Source: Adenanthera pavonina (taxonomy: Eukaryota > Streptophyta > Magnoliopsida > Fabales > Fabaceae). From it: a stretch of 64,000 bases of DNA. Position numbers and translations under genes: made by a program. This document shows positions 23,751 to 35,332 of this stretch, one piece after another; within the stretch, counting starts at the first letter, position 1; every line of letters starts with the position of its first letter. Below the pieces are notes generated by a model. That model made no database searches and was not told the DNA's origin. It saw nothing but the letters and a program-made list of their open reading frames with translations. The stretch is from positions 21,612,001 to 21,676,000 of the forward strand of contig JAIVEN010000010.1 of the NCBI GenBank assembly GCA_026686845.1, in the 5' to 3' direction.

Positions 23751-25513
23751 GAAGGAAGATGAACCGGTCACCATTAATAGAATTGTGTAGCTTGTGATTT
23801 AGGGGAGTTTTTAGTGTTTGGATTTGCTCAACTCAAGAAAGTTGTGGTTTTGAAATTATTGATTCGAAATGTGTAGGGATGCCCTGAATTTTGTTTGATC
23901 CATTTGTTCATGAACCATCGAAAATTGACATGATTTCATCAACTTTTTTTGGGTTAAAGTGATTTTATCAACCTTTAAGCCATCAGAAAGGATTTTTTAT
24001 TGAATATCTAGAAGGATTGCTAATTTCAAATGAGTAGTATATCCAAAAAAAAAAGAATCTAATTGAGTAGCATAAACCAAAAATAGAGAAAGGAAGAGAA
24101 GATTTTCAGATCATATACTGCACCTTTATATTGTTCAATTCCATATTCATGTTTAACTTTTTAGACTATATGGAATTTGCTAGCCAAGTCAACTTTTTAT
24201 AACAATGGGTCTCCTAATTCTATTCACATATCCTCAGTATTTCAAGAAAAAAATTTCAAATCAACTAAATTACTTTTTATTAGTGGCATAATCCTATAAG
24301 AAATGATTCACAATTAGTGGGCTTTATATTTTAATCTTCAGAAAACAAGACATTCATTGAGAACAAGATACTAGTAAAGACCCAAGGAGCAAAATGTTGA
24401 AACATTTTATAACGGTACCCAAATATATAAGATCGGATCAAAAAGTTTAGTATATCTCTAAAATCTTAACTTTGTAGACCAAATTGTTATATGAGTGGGT
24501 CTTTCAATTTCTAATAATATATCTCCAATATATAAAGTCTGCAAAACAAATTGTCATTATAATAGGTCTTTCAAATTCTATTAGAATATCTTCAATATCT
24601 TAAGTAAAAGTTTGCAAACCAAATAAAATGTATGAGAAAATCCCCTTACAAAAAACCTTAGGTTTGATTGCAATAACATTTGAGATTAACAGCAAAACAA
24701 ATCCAAACTAGTTAAAACCACCCTTCACAATTGAAGGAAACATGACCTATTTTGGAGACAAAAGCAGAGGGGAAGAAATGCTTTAGGTTGTAGCATTTGA
24801 TAGACTTGATGATGCCATCTCAGTTGGTTGACTTGATATTGTTGATTGGTTTTTGCTAGCCATTGTAATCATGCTTGTCTTATTTGGCCTTAGCATAACG
24901 AGATGAGAACTAGAAGTACACCATGGTGGCACATTTTGCCAAAATTTGTGCATAGTAAGTTGGTTTAAAGTCTCTTACATTAAAACATTTAGTAAATTAG
25001 ATATTTCCTAAATTATTAACATTTGCAACGCTATTTATAATAACTTTACTTATCTAATTGTAAATTCATCCAAATCATTGATTCATTAAGTGATGACTAA
25101 GTTAATGTTCTCTGCATCAAAATCTATTTATATTTATGCAAATTTCATAAATCATCAAATTTTATAAAAGTGAACTAATAGATTTTACCTCACTTGACTA
25201 CATAATTGTTTACATGTTGATTGACATTTTATGTGCACTAGGCTGAGTGTTGCTTGTACTAACTTATATAGCAGCATAACAACATCTTCACATGATTTCC
25301 ATTATAAATTGAAATTTTAAATGAAAAGAGTATGTAAATATGCAAGTTACCTCATTGGCTTGAATGTCATGACTTTCAAGAGTACGTATATCTAAATAGT
25401 CTATTTTTGGCCACAGGTTGGGGCCATTTGTGGGACAAATAGGTTGGTAATATGCTTGATAAGCCTCTTTCTTATAATAAATGGGCCCATAATCATCTAG
25501 GCTCCTTGACCAC
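23751..25513. other. Intergenic with degenerate direct repeats
   Basis: No gene was seen. Three related stretches around 24205, 24497 and 24562 (pattern GGGTCTTTCAATTCTA followed by ATATCTCCAATAT) look like diverged repeats of about 65-90 bp spacing. Their nature is unknown. Confidence 0.4.
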
Positions 25514-26404
25514 TGTAATGCCCCTCATGATATTTTTCTTGGCATTGTGTTCAGGACCGGAGGAATCAGGACGGAGGAAGGCTCAAGTGGAGTCTAGAAG
25601 AGCTCCACGCCGCGGCGAAGAGCGGGGCCGCCGCGGCGAGAAGCTTTCCAGTGGCGTTGTTCTGGAAAATTTGGTGGAGCCGGGGCGAGGAGTGTTAGAG
25701 CCGCGGCGAGAGTTGGAAAAATTGTTTAAATCCGGATCAGTCGGACGCGAAAGAAAGAAAGGAAACGAAGGGAGCGACGTAAAGAGATGAGGAGCAGTGC
25801 TAGGGTTTGGCATTTTTGGTGTCCCAGAGTGATTCTCGTCCATCGTGAGCTTGGATTCAAGTTGGTAAGCGTTCCCTATTCCTCTCTCTCCATTTTCTTC
25901 AGTTGAAATTTGGGATTTCCGGTTGTATGGTTGGATTTCCGGTTTGGGGTGAAATTCACCGATTGAAATGGATGTTTTGGGGTTAAGGAAGTGTGTTTTG
26001 AGGTTCTTGTTACTCGAATGTGAGTTTTGAAGGGATTATGTGTGTTTAGAGCTTAACCCTAGGTTGTCTTCGGTAATGGCTCTTAGGAATTCAAGGTGTC
26101 TGAGGTTGTGTGGTGTTTGAGTAATCCCTAAGAGCTTATTGATGCATAAAAAGGGTGTTGGAACCTTGGGTTAGGTTAATGTGGTGGAATTGTGAGGTTT
26201 GATTTGTAGGTATATTGTGCTAATGGAAGAATTGTGACATGATAAAGGTTGTTGGCCAAGCGAGAGGGGTTCACGCGTACTGGACAGTTCAAGGAAGCTT
26301 GTGGAACTCGTGTGTCTGTGGTAACGACAATTGAGGTAACCGGATGTTTGTTTTATGTGATTATATGTTGATATGTATATGTATGTATATGCATGTTCCT
26401 TTTT

Positions 26405-26457
26405 CATACCACGATATTGATTGTGTGTGTGTACAGTTTTCTACATATCGTGGTATG
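26405..26457 (+). other. Paired inverted sites in the LTR (covarying)
   Basis: CATACCACGATAT (26405-26417) and CATATCGTGGTATG (26444-26457) are reverse complements over 13 bases with a 26-base loop. The 3' LTR has the same pair at 33724-33736 and 33763-33776. In the older copies both sites are the palindrome CATATCATGATATG. Each site here has two changes, and each change is matched in its partner. Confidence 0.7.
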
Positions 26458-26668
26458 CACGGCTTGTTGATGTATGATGATTGTATATGTTATGATGTGT
26501 AGCATCCCCATACTATTACATGCTAGCATGTCCATATGATATATGATATGATGGTATATGTATATATGTATATAGAGGCATGTTGGTATGACATTGATAT
26601 CATCACCACATGATTGCATAGTGAGAAATGGATGACGAGGTGATGATGATGAGATATGATGTGATAAA

Positions 26669-26775
26669 GATCCCTATCGCTAAATCATCTCCATGGGAGA
26701 GCCAGGCGGTAGAGGACATAATATGATATGATATCCCTATCACTAAATCCTCCCCTAGGGGGAGCCAGGTGACTG
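26669..26775 (+). repeat. Tandem duplicated hairpin unit in the LTR
   Basis: Two units with a 63-bp period share TCCCTATC.CTAAATC and then GAGCCAGG. Each has a six-base inverted repeat with a three-base loop: CTCTCC-ATG-GGAGAG in the first (as in the 3' LTR near 34010; the 5' LTR has A at the first stem position) and CTCCCC-TAG-GGGGAG in the second. The single stem difference is compensated (T-A against C-G). Confidence 0.6.
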
Positions 26776-26791
26776 TGGATTTGGGGATGCA

Positions 26792-26834
26792 CCTTCTCTA
26801 AATCACCATCAATTCGTGATGGTCCAGGGGAAGG
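26792..26834 (+). other. Conserved two-part hairpin in the family T LTR
   Basis: Outer arms CCTTCTCT / GGGGAAGG (with two G-T pairs) and inner arms ACCATCA / TGATGGT enclose the loop ATTCG. The equivalents are 34111-34153 (3' LTR), 17085-17126 (old LTR) and 38016-38057 (minus, solo LTR). Arm sequences differ between copies mostly in a compensating way. It lies about 1.28 kb into the LTR, downstream of the presumed start site, so it would be in the transcript leader. Confidence 0.65.
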
Positions 26835-28013
26835 AGAGCCGCGGTCCGAACTCTAGTGTAACCATTGGCCCTGTTGTATTAGGGTAAGGTGAGCTTGGTG
26901 ATGTCCCGGAATTGGTCTTCACCGACTGTTGGAAGGGAATCATCTATTGAATGTCTTATGATGACGATAGCTCGTGGTTCTAGCCGTGTGTGAAGGAGAA
27001 CATGCATACCATTCATTAGCATTGCATTGCATGACTGTGTGGATCAGTATATATATATATTAGTGTGTGTGGTTATTCCTGGTTACTGAGACATTGTCTC
27101 ACCCCATCTCCCATAAACTAACCTTTCAGGTGACGGTTCTGGCACTAGTCCGGAGAAGACGCGGGAGTAGCTGTGTACGTGGAAATAGTCTATGTAGCGT
27201 GTGTATGTTGTAGTAGTATCTTGTGCCAAGTAGGATAGCATGGTTTGTAATGGATAATGTTATGATTGAGACTGGCTATGTATGGATGTTTATGTATGTG
27301 GTATGTATGGTTGAATGTTGTTGAGAAGTATGTGTGACAGTTTTGGTAAGTCCAGAGTGTTGTTGGGCCTTGTTGGTTTGCGTAAGGGCCTGTAGCCCAT
27401 TTGGTCAGGTTGGGTTCCAAGGGGTCAAATCTCAGAGAAGTGGTTCCTTTGAGGTAAAACCTCTTTGGACAGGTTGGTTTGGTAGTTTTGAACCTGTATG
27501 AATGGTCTCTGAGTGACTAGTTGCCTTTGGTGGCAATTGGAGGTGGCTAGTGGTGAGTTTTGGTCAACAAGTGGCCAAAACGGTGTCAAGGGTCCAGAAT
27601 CTCCATACGCAGTTGGATTGAGGTAAAAGTGGTGTCCTTGGATAGATGGGGACTAGATTGACTTATAGGAGTTGGATTCAAGTCAATCGGAGGTCGGAGC
27701 ATAAAGTTATGCGCGTCAGAAGTTCGCCCCGAAGTGTTGCAATTGCTGATACGGTATATCAGCAGGGGGCGCCGCGGCAAGGGAAGGCAGGCCACGGCGC
27801 CAAAGGAGACAGAAGCGATGTTGAGACAGGAGAGGCCGGAGCCGCGGCGGTACTGTAGCGGCCGCGGCCCCAGCCCAGTTGTTGGATATTTTAAGTTGTT
27901 TCCGCTGTGTTTATGAATATGGAGAGTTGTTTTGAGATGTCAGGGTTGTGTAGGGTCAGATTTTGAAGTATTTGGTTAAGTTTGGAGGTGACAGGAGGTA
28001 GGATGTTACATTT

Positions 28014-28025
28014 TGGTATTAGAGC
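28014..28025 (+). other. Primer binding site of the family T element
   Basis: TGGTATTAGAGC lies three bases after the LTR and matches the initiator-Met primer site TGGTATCAGAGC except for one C to T change. Confidence 0.85.
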
Positions 28026-28153
28026 AATGGTTTTGGGCCATTGTTTCTGCTTGAAGTACTACTTGGCACATGTTTGAATACATAGACTCTTTTCCTATTG
28101 CAATGCTAGTCCAGAACCGTATCATTGAATGTGTTGTTGCTTGTGTAGGAAGT

Positions 28154-31100
28154 ATGTCTCGCAGAGGAAGAGGAAGGCAGAGTAACAGTGACCTGATGAG
28201 GCAGATGCATGAGATGTTGGTTGGCCTCAGTAATCAAGTAAATGTTCATGGTCAAACGCTGAACAGGTTGCAAGAAAGGATGGACAGGCAAGAGCAGGAG
28301 GAAGTGAATGAGGAAGCTGGCATGTTTGTGGATTTGAATGCTGGTGAGGATGAAATGGTGGTGGAACCTGAGAGAGCCCCAAGGGTTGAAAGAAGGGGTA
28401 TCTCCTCACAATTGAAGGACTTTCGGAAGTTTAATCCTCCGGCTTTCGAAGGTGCCATGGATGTGTCACAGGCTGAAGATTGGATAGAGCAATTGGAAAA
28501 TATTTTCAGTGTGATGGATTGCACCTCGGAGCAAAGGGTGCAACTAGCAGCATTTAAGCTTGAGAAGAAGGCCAAGCGCTGGTGGAGGAGTGTTGTCCCG
28601 AACGTTGAAATGATGAATCCTCCTATGACTTGGGAAAAATTCAAGGAACGATTCTTTGCACATTATGTCCCTCCAGCCTTAATGATGCAAAAGGAGGCTG
28701 AGTTCCTAGCTTTTTAGCAAGGAAATCTGTCTGCGGATGATTACCTTGATCAGTTTTTGGACTTGGCCAGATACTCCACTTATCTGAACAATTATCCTGA
28801 TGATAGGTGGATGGCTCAAAGGTTGTTCGAGGGAGCCCATCCAGAGATTAAAGAGCGGCTATTTGCGGTGGAATTTGTGTCCTTTGAGGATCTGTGTGCG
28901 AAGATTCGTGCATTGTATAACCGGATGAAGGAGGCTGAGGAACACAGAAGGAATTCCATGATTAGGGCCTTCTCTCACTTGGGACCTACAGGAGGAATCA
29001 GTAAAGCAAGTGGTTCAGGAAGTGGTAGTAGTGGTGGTAGTACAGGTTCCAGTGGAAGTCAGGGTCGCCATGGTAGAGGCAGAGGCCGTTTTGGCAGAGA
29101 TCAGTCTAACAGGGGTCGGTTTGGCAGAGGATCATTTTATTGAGGGAGCTTTGACCAAGGGAGTTCTAGCCAGAGTGAGTTTGCAGGAAGGGACTCCACT
29201 CCATCTCGATATGGTTCAAGTAGTGCAGCAAATCCATGCACAAATTGCGGATTGGGTCATGGTGATCGTCCGTGCCTGTTTTGTTTTAATTGTGGGAAAC
29301 CAGGACATATTGCTCGAGGTTGTCGTGAGCCAAGGCGTGATGATGTAATGAGGAGACCCACGATGCCCGGACGTGTCTTTGCCATCACTCGACAGGAGGC
29401 GGATGCAGCACCTAACTTGATTAGAGGTAAACTTAAACTCAATGGTTACTCTATTCATGCTTTGTTTGACTCAGGTGCATCGCATTCTTTCATATCTTTT
29501 GATTGTGCTCAGAGATTGGGTATTGTGGCTATGGACTTGCCTTTTGAGTTGTCAGTGTCCACACCCACGGGAGTTTCATTGAGAACTGTTCAAGCTTGTT
29601 TGAATTGTGTGGTTCGTTTTGAGCACCGAAGCACTACTTTGGATCTAATCTGTTTGCCTTTGCAAGAGATTGATGTAATAATTGGGATGGATTGGTTAGA
29701 AGCGAATAATGCCATTCTTGACTGTGCTCAGAAGACTGTGTCTTTGCCTATGAATATCCCTAGTGTTGAAAAGGATGAGAGTGTTTGTTTGTCTCTTGCT
29801 CAAGCGGGCAGGTATTTGAAGAAAGGATGTCAAGGGTTTCTGGTTTTCTTCTATGTGAATGTGGATATGCAAGGTGGTGTCGAAAGATATCCGGTTGTGA
29901 ATGAATTTCCTGATGTGTTTCCAGAGGAGATTACTGGTTTACCCCCACCACGAGAACTGGAGTTTTCCATCGATCTGGTGCCCGGGACAAGCCCTATTTC
30001 AAAGGCTCCGTATCGAATGGCACCATCTGAATTGAAGGAGTTAAAGAAGCAGATTGAGGATTTATTAAAAAGAGGTTTTATCAGACCTAGTGTTGCGCCT
30101 TGGGGAGCTCCAGTGTTGTTTGTCAAGAAGAAGGATGGTAGCCTCAGATTGTGCATTGATTACAGGCAGCTGAACCGAGTGACGATCAAGAATAAATATC
30201 CTTTGCCTAGGATTGAAGACTTGATTGATCAGTTGGCAGGTGCCTCCGTATTCTCTAAAATCGATTTGAGGTCGGGATACCATCAATTGCGAGTGCGTGC
30301 TGAGGATGTGTCTAAAACGGCATTTCGGACTCGATATGGTCATTATGAGTTTCTTGTGATGCCATTCGGGTTGACAAATGCCCCGGCAATCTTCATGGAT
30401 TATATGAACAGGGTGTTTTGACCATATTTGGATAAGTTTGTGGTGGTTTTCATTGACGACATTCTGGTTTGCTCCAAGAGTGAGGAAGAGCATACGCATC
30501 ATCTTCAGATTGTGTTGCAAGTATTGCGGGATCACCAACTGTATGCTAAGCTCAGTAAGTGTGAGTTTTGGCTACGGGAGGTGAAATTTTTGGGTCATGT
30601 GATTTCTACAGAAGGTGTGGCTGTAGACCCTAGTAAAGTGGAAGCGGTGTTGAATTGGGAGAGACAGCAATCGGTGACGAAAATTCGGAGTTTTCTGGGA
30701 TTGGCTGGATATTACTGAAGGTTCATTAAGGGATTCTCTCAGCTTGTTATGCCATTAACTAAACTCACCCGTAAGGATCGATCATTCATTTGGGATGACA
30801 GGTGTGAGAGAGCATTCCAGGAGCTGAAAGTTTGTCTAACGTCCACCCCAGTGTTCATTATCCCTAACCCATCAGAGCCGTTCACAGTTTATACGGACGC
30901 CTCTAAGAAGAGTCTAGGGTGTGTCTTGATGCAGCAAGGTAGAGTTATGGCGTATGCTTCAAGACAGTTGAGGCCTCATGAAGAGAACTATCCTACTCAT
31001 GACCTTGAGCTAGCAGCTGTAGTGTTTGCTTTGAAATTGTGGAGGTATTATCTCTATGGCGCTCAGTTTGAGGTATTCAGTGATCACAAGAGTTTGAAGT

Positions 31101-32782
31101 ATTTGTTTGATCAGAAAGAGTTGAACATGAGGCAGAGACGTTGGGTTGAGTTCCTTGTGGATTATGAGTTTGCTCTAAAGTATCATCCTGGGAAAGCCAA
31201 TGTTGTGGCAGATGCATTGAGTAGAAAGTCAATCCATATGGCCATGATGATGATGACGGAGCAACAGTTACTGGAAAGCCTGAGAGATATGAAGTTATCC
31301 ATCAACGTCCATCCTGGAGTACTAGTAATGAGTTCCATCAGTGTATCGAGCGATTTATTGAGGAACATTTCCTATGCTCAGATGGAGGACGAATATCTTT
31401 TGGGCGTTTGGGAACAGATTGAAATGGCAGAGACCCAGGACTTTGATATTCTGGAGGATGGTATCATCCGGTATCGAGGTCGGATTTGTGTGCCAAACGT
31501 TGCAGGGTTGCGTGAGATTATTCTGGAGGAAGCTCATAAGAGCAGGTACACTATCCACCCAGGTACCACTAAGATGTATCAGGATTTGAAGAGAGGTTAT
31601 TGGTGGCCAGGCATGAAAAAGGACATCGCAGAGTTTGTGGCAAGATGTCTGACTTATCAGAAGGTAAAAATTGAGCACCAATTGCCTGCTGGTATGTTGC
31701 AATCTTTGGAGATCCCGGAGTGGAAATGGGATAGCGTTTCCATGGATTTTGTGATGGGATTACCGAGGACCTCTTCAGGACACAATGCGATATGGGTCAT
31801 TGTAGACAAGTTGATGAAGTCGGCCCATTTTCTTCCAATTCGGGAAACTATTTCAATGGAGAAGTTAGCCCAGTTGTATGTGAAGGAGATAGTAAGGCTA
31901 CACGGAGTCCCGATGAATATTGTGTCGGACAGAGATCCAAGGTTTACATCCAGGTTTTGGAAATCTCTCCAAAAAGCCATGGGTACGAAATTGAGTTTCA
32001 GTACTGCTTATCACCCTCAATCTGATGGGCTGACTGAAAGGACTATTCAGACTCTAGAGGATATGTTGCGGGCATGTGTTCTGGAGAATAAAGGCAATTG
32101 GGATCAGTTTCTACCGTTGGTTGAATTTGCCTACAACAACAGTTTCCACTCGAGTTTGCAAATGGCTCCGTACGAAGCGTTGTATGGCAGGAAGTGCAGG
32201 TCACCGTTGTGTTAGGCTGAACTTGGTGAAAGGAGTCTTTTGGGCCCTGATATTGTGGATCAAACCTCTCGGAAGATAGAGAGTATTCGTCAGAAGCTTC
32301 TTACCGCTCAGAGTCGGCAAAAGAGTTATGCGGATAGAAGGAGAAGACCATTAGAGTTTGATGTTGGGGATCATGTGTTTTTGAAGGTCACTCCTACTAC
32401 TGGTGTTGGAAGATCGATTCGAGCCAATAAGCTCACTCCGAGGTATATGGGTCCATATCAAATTCTTGAACGAATTGGGCCAGTAGCGTATCGAGTGGCG
32501 CTACCGCCTAGTCTTGCTGGATTGCATGAGGTTTTCCACGTGTCTCAACTCAAGAAGTATCATCCAAATCCGTCCCATATAATTGATGATGAAGCAGTTC
32601 AAGTACGAGAGGATCTGACTTTTGAGGTCACACCGTTGCAAATTCTAGATGTGAAAGAGAAGCAGTTGAGGAATAAGACCATAAAATTGTTAAAGGTCCT
32701 TTGGATCGGTTTGATGTCCAATGATGTCACGTGGGAGACTGAAGATTCTATGCGGAGGAAGTATCCAGAGATTTTTGCTTGA
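28154..32782 (+). pseudogene. gag-pol polyprotein of the family T gypsy element, five in-frame stops
   Basis: A single frame of 1,543 codons (ATG at 28154, beginning MSRRGRGRQ) with no frameshift seen. In order: a gag capsid domain near residues 80-200; zinc knuckle CFNCGKPGHIARGC (29282-29323); protease DSGAS (29468); reverse transcriptase with FIDDIL (30449); RNase H with YTDAS (30890); an integrase whose zinc site reads H-H-C-Y, the last Cys being Tyr in CLTYQK (near 31650), with the three catalytic acidic residues present (SMDFV, SDRDP and TERT contexts); then a chromodomain-like tail ending 32782. Stops are at 28715 (TAG), 29141 (TGA), 30419 (TGA), 30716 (TGA) and 32213 (TAG). Each is one C-to-T or G-to-A step from a sense codon (CAG, CGA or TGG). 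In the cell the product would form the particle and copy and integrate the element. This copy cannot make it in one piece. Confidence 0.93.
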
Positions 32783-32817
32783 GGTAAGAGATGAAATTTC
32801 GAGGACGAAATTTTTAT

Positions 32818-32830
32818 AAGGAGGGGAGAG
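32818..32830 (+). other. Polypurine tract of the family T element
   Basis: AAGGAGGGGAGAG directly precedes the 3' LTR, where plus-strand DNA synthesis would be primed. Confidence 0.85.
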
Positions 32831-35327
32831 TGTAATGCCCCTCATGATATTTTTCTTGGCATTGTGTTCAGGACCGGAGGAATCAGGACGGAGGAAGGCT
32901 CAAGTAGAGTCTGGAAGAGCTCCACGCCGTGGCGAAGAGCGAGGCCGCCGCGGCGAGAAGCTTTTCCAGTGGCGTTGTTCTGGAAAATTTGGTGGAGCTG
33001 CGGCGAGGAGTGTTGGAGCCGCGGCGAGAGTCGGAAAAATTGTTTAAATCCGGATCAGTCGGACGCGAAAGAAAGAAAGGAAACGAAGGGTGTGACGTAA
33101 AGAGACGAGGAGCAGTGCTAGGGTTCGGCATTTTCGGTGTCCCAGAGTGATTCTCGTCCATCGGGAGCTTGGATTCAAGTTGGTAAGTGTTCCCTATTCC
33201 TCTCTCTCCATTTTCTTCGGTTGAAATTTGGGATTTCCGGTTGTATGGTTGGATTTCCGGTTTGGGGTGAAATCCACCGATTGAAATAGATGTTTTGGGG
33301 GTTAAGGAAGTGTGTTTTGAGGTTCTTGTTACTCGAATGTGAGTTTTGAAGGGATTATGTGTGTTTAGAGCTTAACCCTAGGTTGTCTTCGATAATGGCT
33401 CTTAGGAATTCAAGGTGTCTGAGGTTGTGTGGTGTTTGAGTAATCCCTAAGAGCTTATTGATGCATAAAAAGGGTGTTGGAACCTTGGGTTAGGTTAATG
33501 TGGTGGAATTGTGAGGTTTGATTTATAGGTATATTGTGCTAATGGAAGAATTGTGACATGATAAAGGTTGTTGGCCAAGCGAGAGGGGTTCACGCGTACT
33601 GGACAGTTCAAGGAAGCTTGTGGAACTCATGTGTGTGTGGTAACGACAATTGAGGTAACCGGATGTTTGTTTTATGTGATTATATGTTGATATGTATATG
33701 TATGTATATGCATGTTCCTTTTTCATACCACGATATTGATTGTGTGTGTGTACGGTTTTCTACATATCGTGGTATGCACGGCTTGTTGATGTATGATGAT
33801 TGTATATATTATGATGTGTAGCATCCCCATACTATTGCATGCTAGCATGTCCATATGATATATGATATGATGGTATATGTATATATGTATGTAGAGGCAT
33901 GTTGGCATGACATTGATATCATCACCACATGATTGCATAGTGAGAAATGGATGACGAGGTGATGATGATGAGATATGATGTGATAAAGATCCCTATCGCT
34001 AAATCCTCTCCATGGGAGAGCCAGGCGGTAGAGGACATGATATGATATGATATCCCTGTCACTAAATCCTCCCCTAGGGGGAGCCAGGTGACTGTGGATT
34101 TAGGGATGCACCTTCTCTAAATCACCATCAATTCGTGATGGTCCAGGGAAAGGAGAGCCGCGGTCCGAACTCTAGTGTAACCATTGGCCCGGTTGCATTA
34201 GGGTAAGGTGAGCTTGGTGATGTCCCGGAATCGGTCTTCACCGACTGTTGGAAGGGAATCATCTATTGAATGTCTTATGATGACGATAGCTCGTGGTTCT
34301 AGCCGTGTATGAGGGAGAACATGCATACCATTCATTAACATTGCATTACACGACTGTGTGGATCAGTATATATATATTAGTGTGTGTGGTTGTTCCCGGT
34401 TACTGAGACATTGTCTCACCCCATCTCCCATAAACTAACCTTTCAGGTGACGGTTCTGGCACTAGTCCGGAGAAGACGCGGGAGTAGCTGTGTACGTGGA
34501 AATAGTCTATGTAGCGTGTGTATGTTGTAGTAGTATCTTGTGCCAAGTAGGATAGCATGGTTTGTAATGGATAATGTTATGATTGAGACTGGCTATGTAT
34601 GGATGTTTATGTATGTGGTATGTATGGTTGAATGTTGTTGAGAAGTATGTGTGACAGTTTTGGTAAGTCCAGAGTGTTGTTGGGCCTTGTTGGTTTGCGT
34701 AAGGGCCTGTAGCCCATTTGGTCAGGTTGGGTTCCAAGGGGTCAAATCTCAGAGGAGTGGTTCCTTTGAGGTAAAACCTCTTTGGACAGGTTGGTTTGGG
34801 GGTTTTGGACCTGTATGAATGGTCTCTGAGTGACCAGTTGCCTTTGGTGGCAATTGGAGGTGGCTAGTGGTGAGTTTTGGTCAACAAGTGGCCAAAACGG
34901 TGTCAAGGGTCCAGAATCTACATACGGAGTTGGATTGAGGTAAAAGTGGTGTCCTTGGATAGATGGGGACTAGATTGACTTATAGGAGTTGGATTCAAGT
35001 TAATCGGAGGTCGGAGCATAAAGTTATGCGTGTCAGAAGTTTGCCCCGGAGTGTTGCAATTGCTGATACGGTATATCAGCAGGGGGAGCCGCGGCGAGGG
35101 AAGGCAGGCCGCGACGCCAAAGGAGACAGAAGCGATGTTGAGACAGGGGAGGCCGGAGCCGCGGCGGTACTGTAGCGGCCGCGGCCCCAGCCCAGTTGTT
35201 GGATATTTTAAGTTGTTTCCGCTGTGTTTATGAATATGGAGAGTTGTTTTGAGATGTCAGGGTTGTGTAGGGTCAGATTTTGAAGTATTTGGTTAAGTTT
35301 GGAGGTGATAGGAGGTAGGATGTTACA
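32831..35327 (+). repeat. 3' LTR of the family T element
   Basis: 2,497 bp, the same length as the 5' LTR, with about 60 differences by eye including a shorter TA run near 34370. It ends TGTTACA followed by the ACCAC duplication. Confidence 0.93.
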
Positions 35328-35332
35328 ACCAC

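Larger units (their letters stand above)
25514..28010 (+). repeat. 5' LTR of the family T element
   Basis: TGTAATGCCCCTCATG to GGTAGGATGTTACA, 2,497 bp. Four copies of GCCGCGGCGA or a one-base variant lie at 25609, 25630, 25679 and 25700, upstream of the presumed start site. More GC-rich relatives lie near the 3' end (27771, 27791, 27841 and 27860). It contains the paired palindromes (26405-26457), a tandem duplicated hairpin (26670-26790) and the conserved two-part hairpin (26792-26834). Small open frames inside are not genes. Confidence 0.93.
25514..35327 (+). mobile_element. Complete Ty3/gypsy chromovirus element (family T, probably Tekay clade)
   Basis: A 9,814-bp element with two 2,497-bp LTRs, flanked by the 5-bp duplication ACCAC (25509-25513 and 35328-35332). 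It holds in order a 5' LTR, an initiator-Met-type primer site, one gag-pol frame, a polypurine tract and a 3' LTR. The LTRs differ at about 60 positions by eye (roughly 2.5 per cent), so insertion is fairly recent. The pol order is protease, reverse transcriptase, RNase H, integrase, followed by a chromodomain-like tail. That order, the long LTRs and the motif TTTCGAGGACGAAATTT before the PPT fit plant chromoviruses of the Tekay/Del group. Five stop codons make it non-autonomous. Relatives in this window are at 4099-5366, 15573-23750 and 36735-39634. Confidence 0.93.

Noticed and set aside
27190..27858. Small frames repeated in both LTRs of the family T element
   Set aside because: They recur only because the LTR is duplicated. 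They are not conserved in the older LTR copies.
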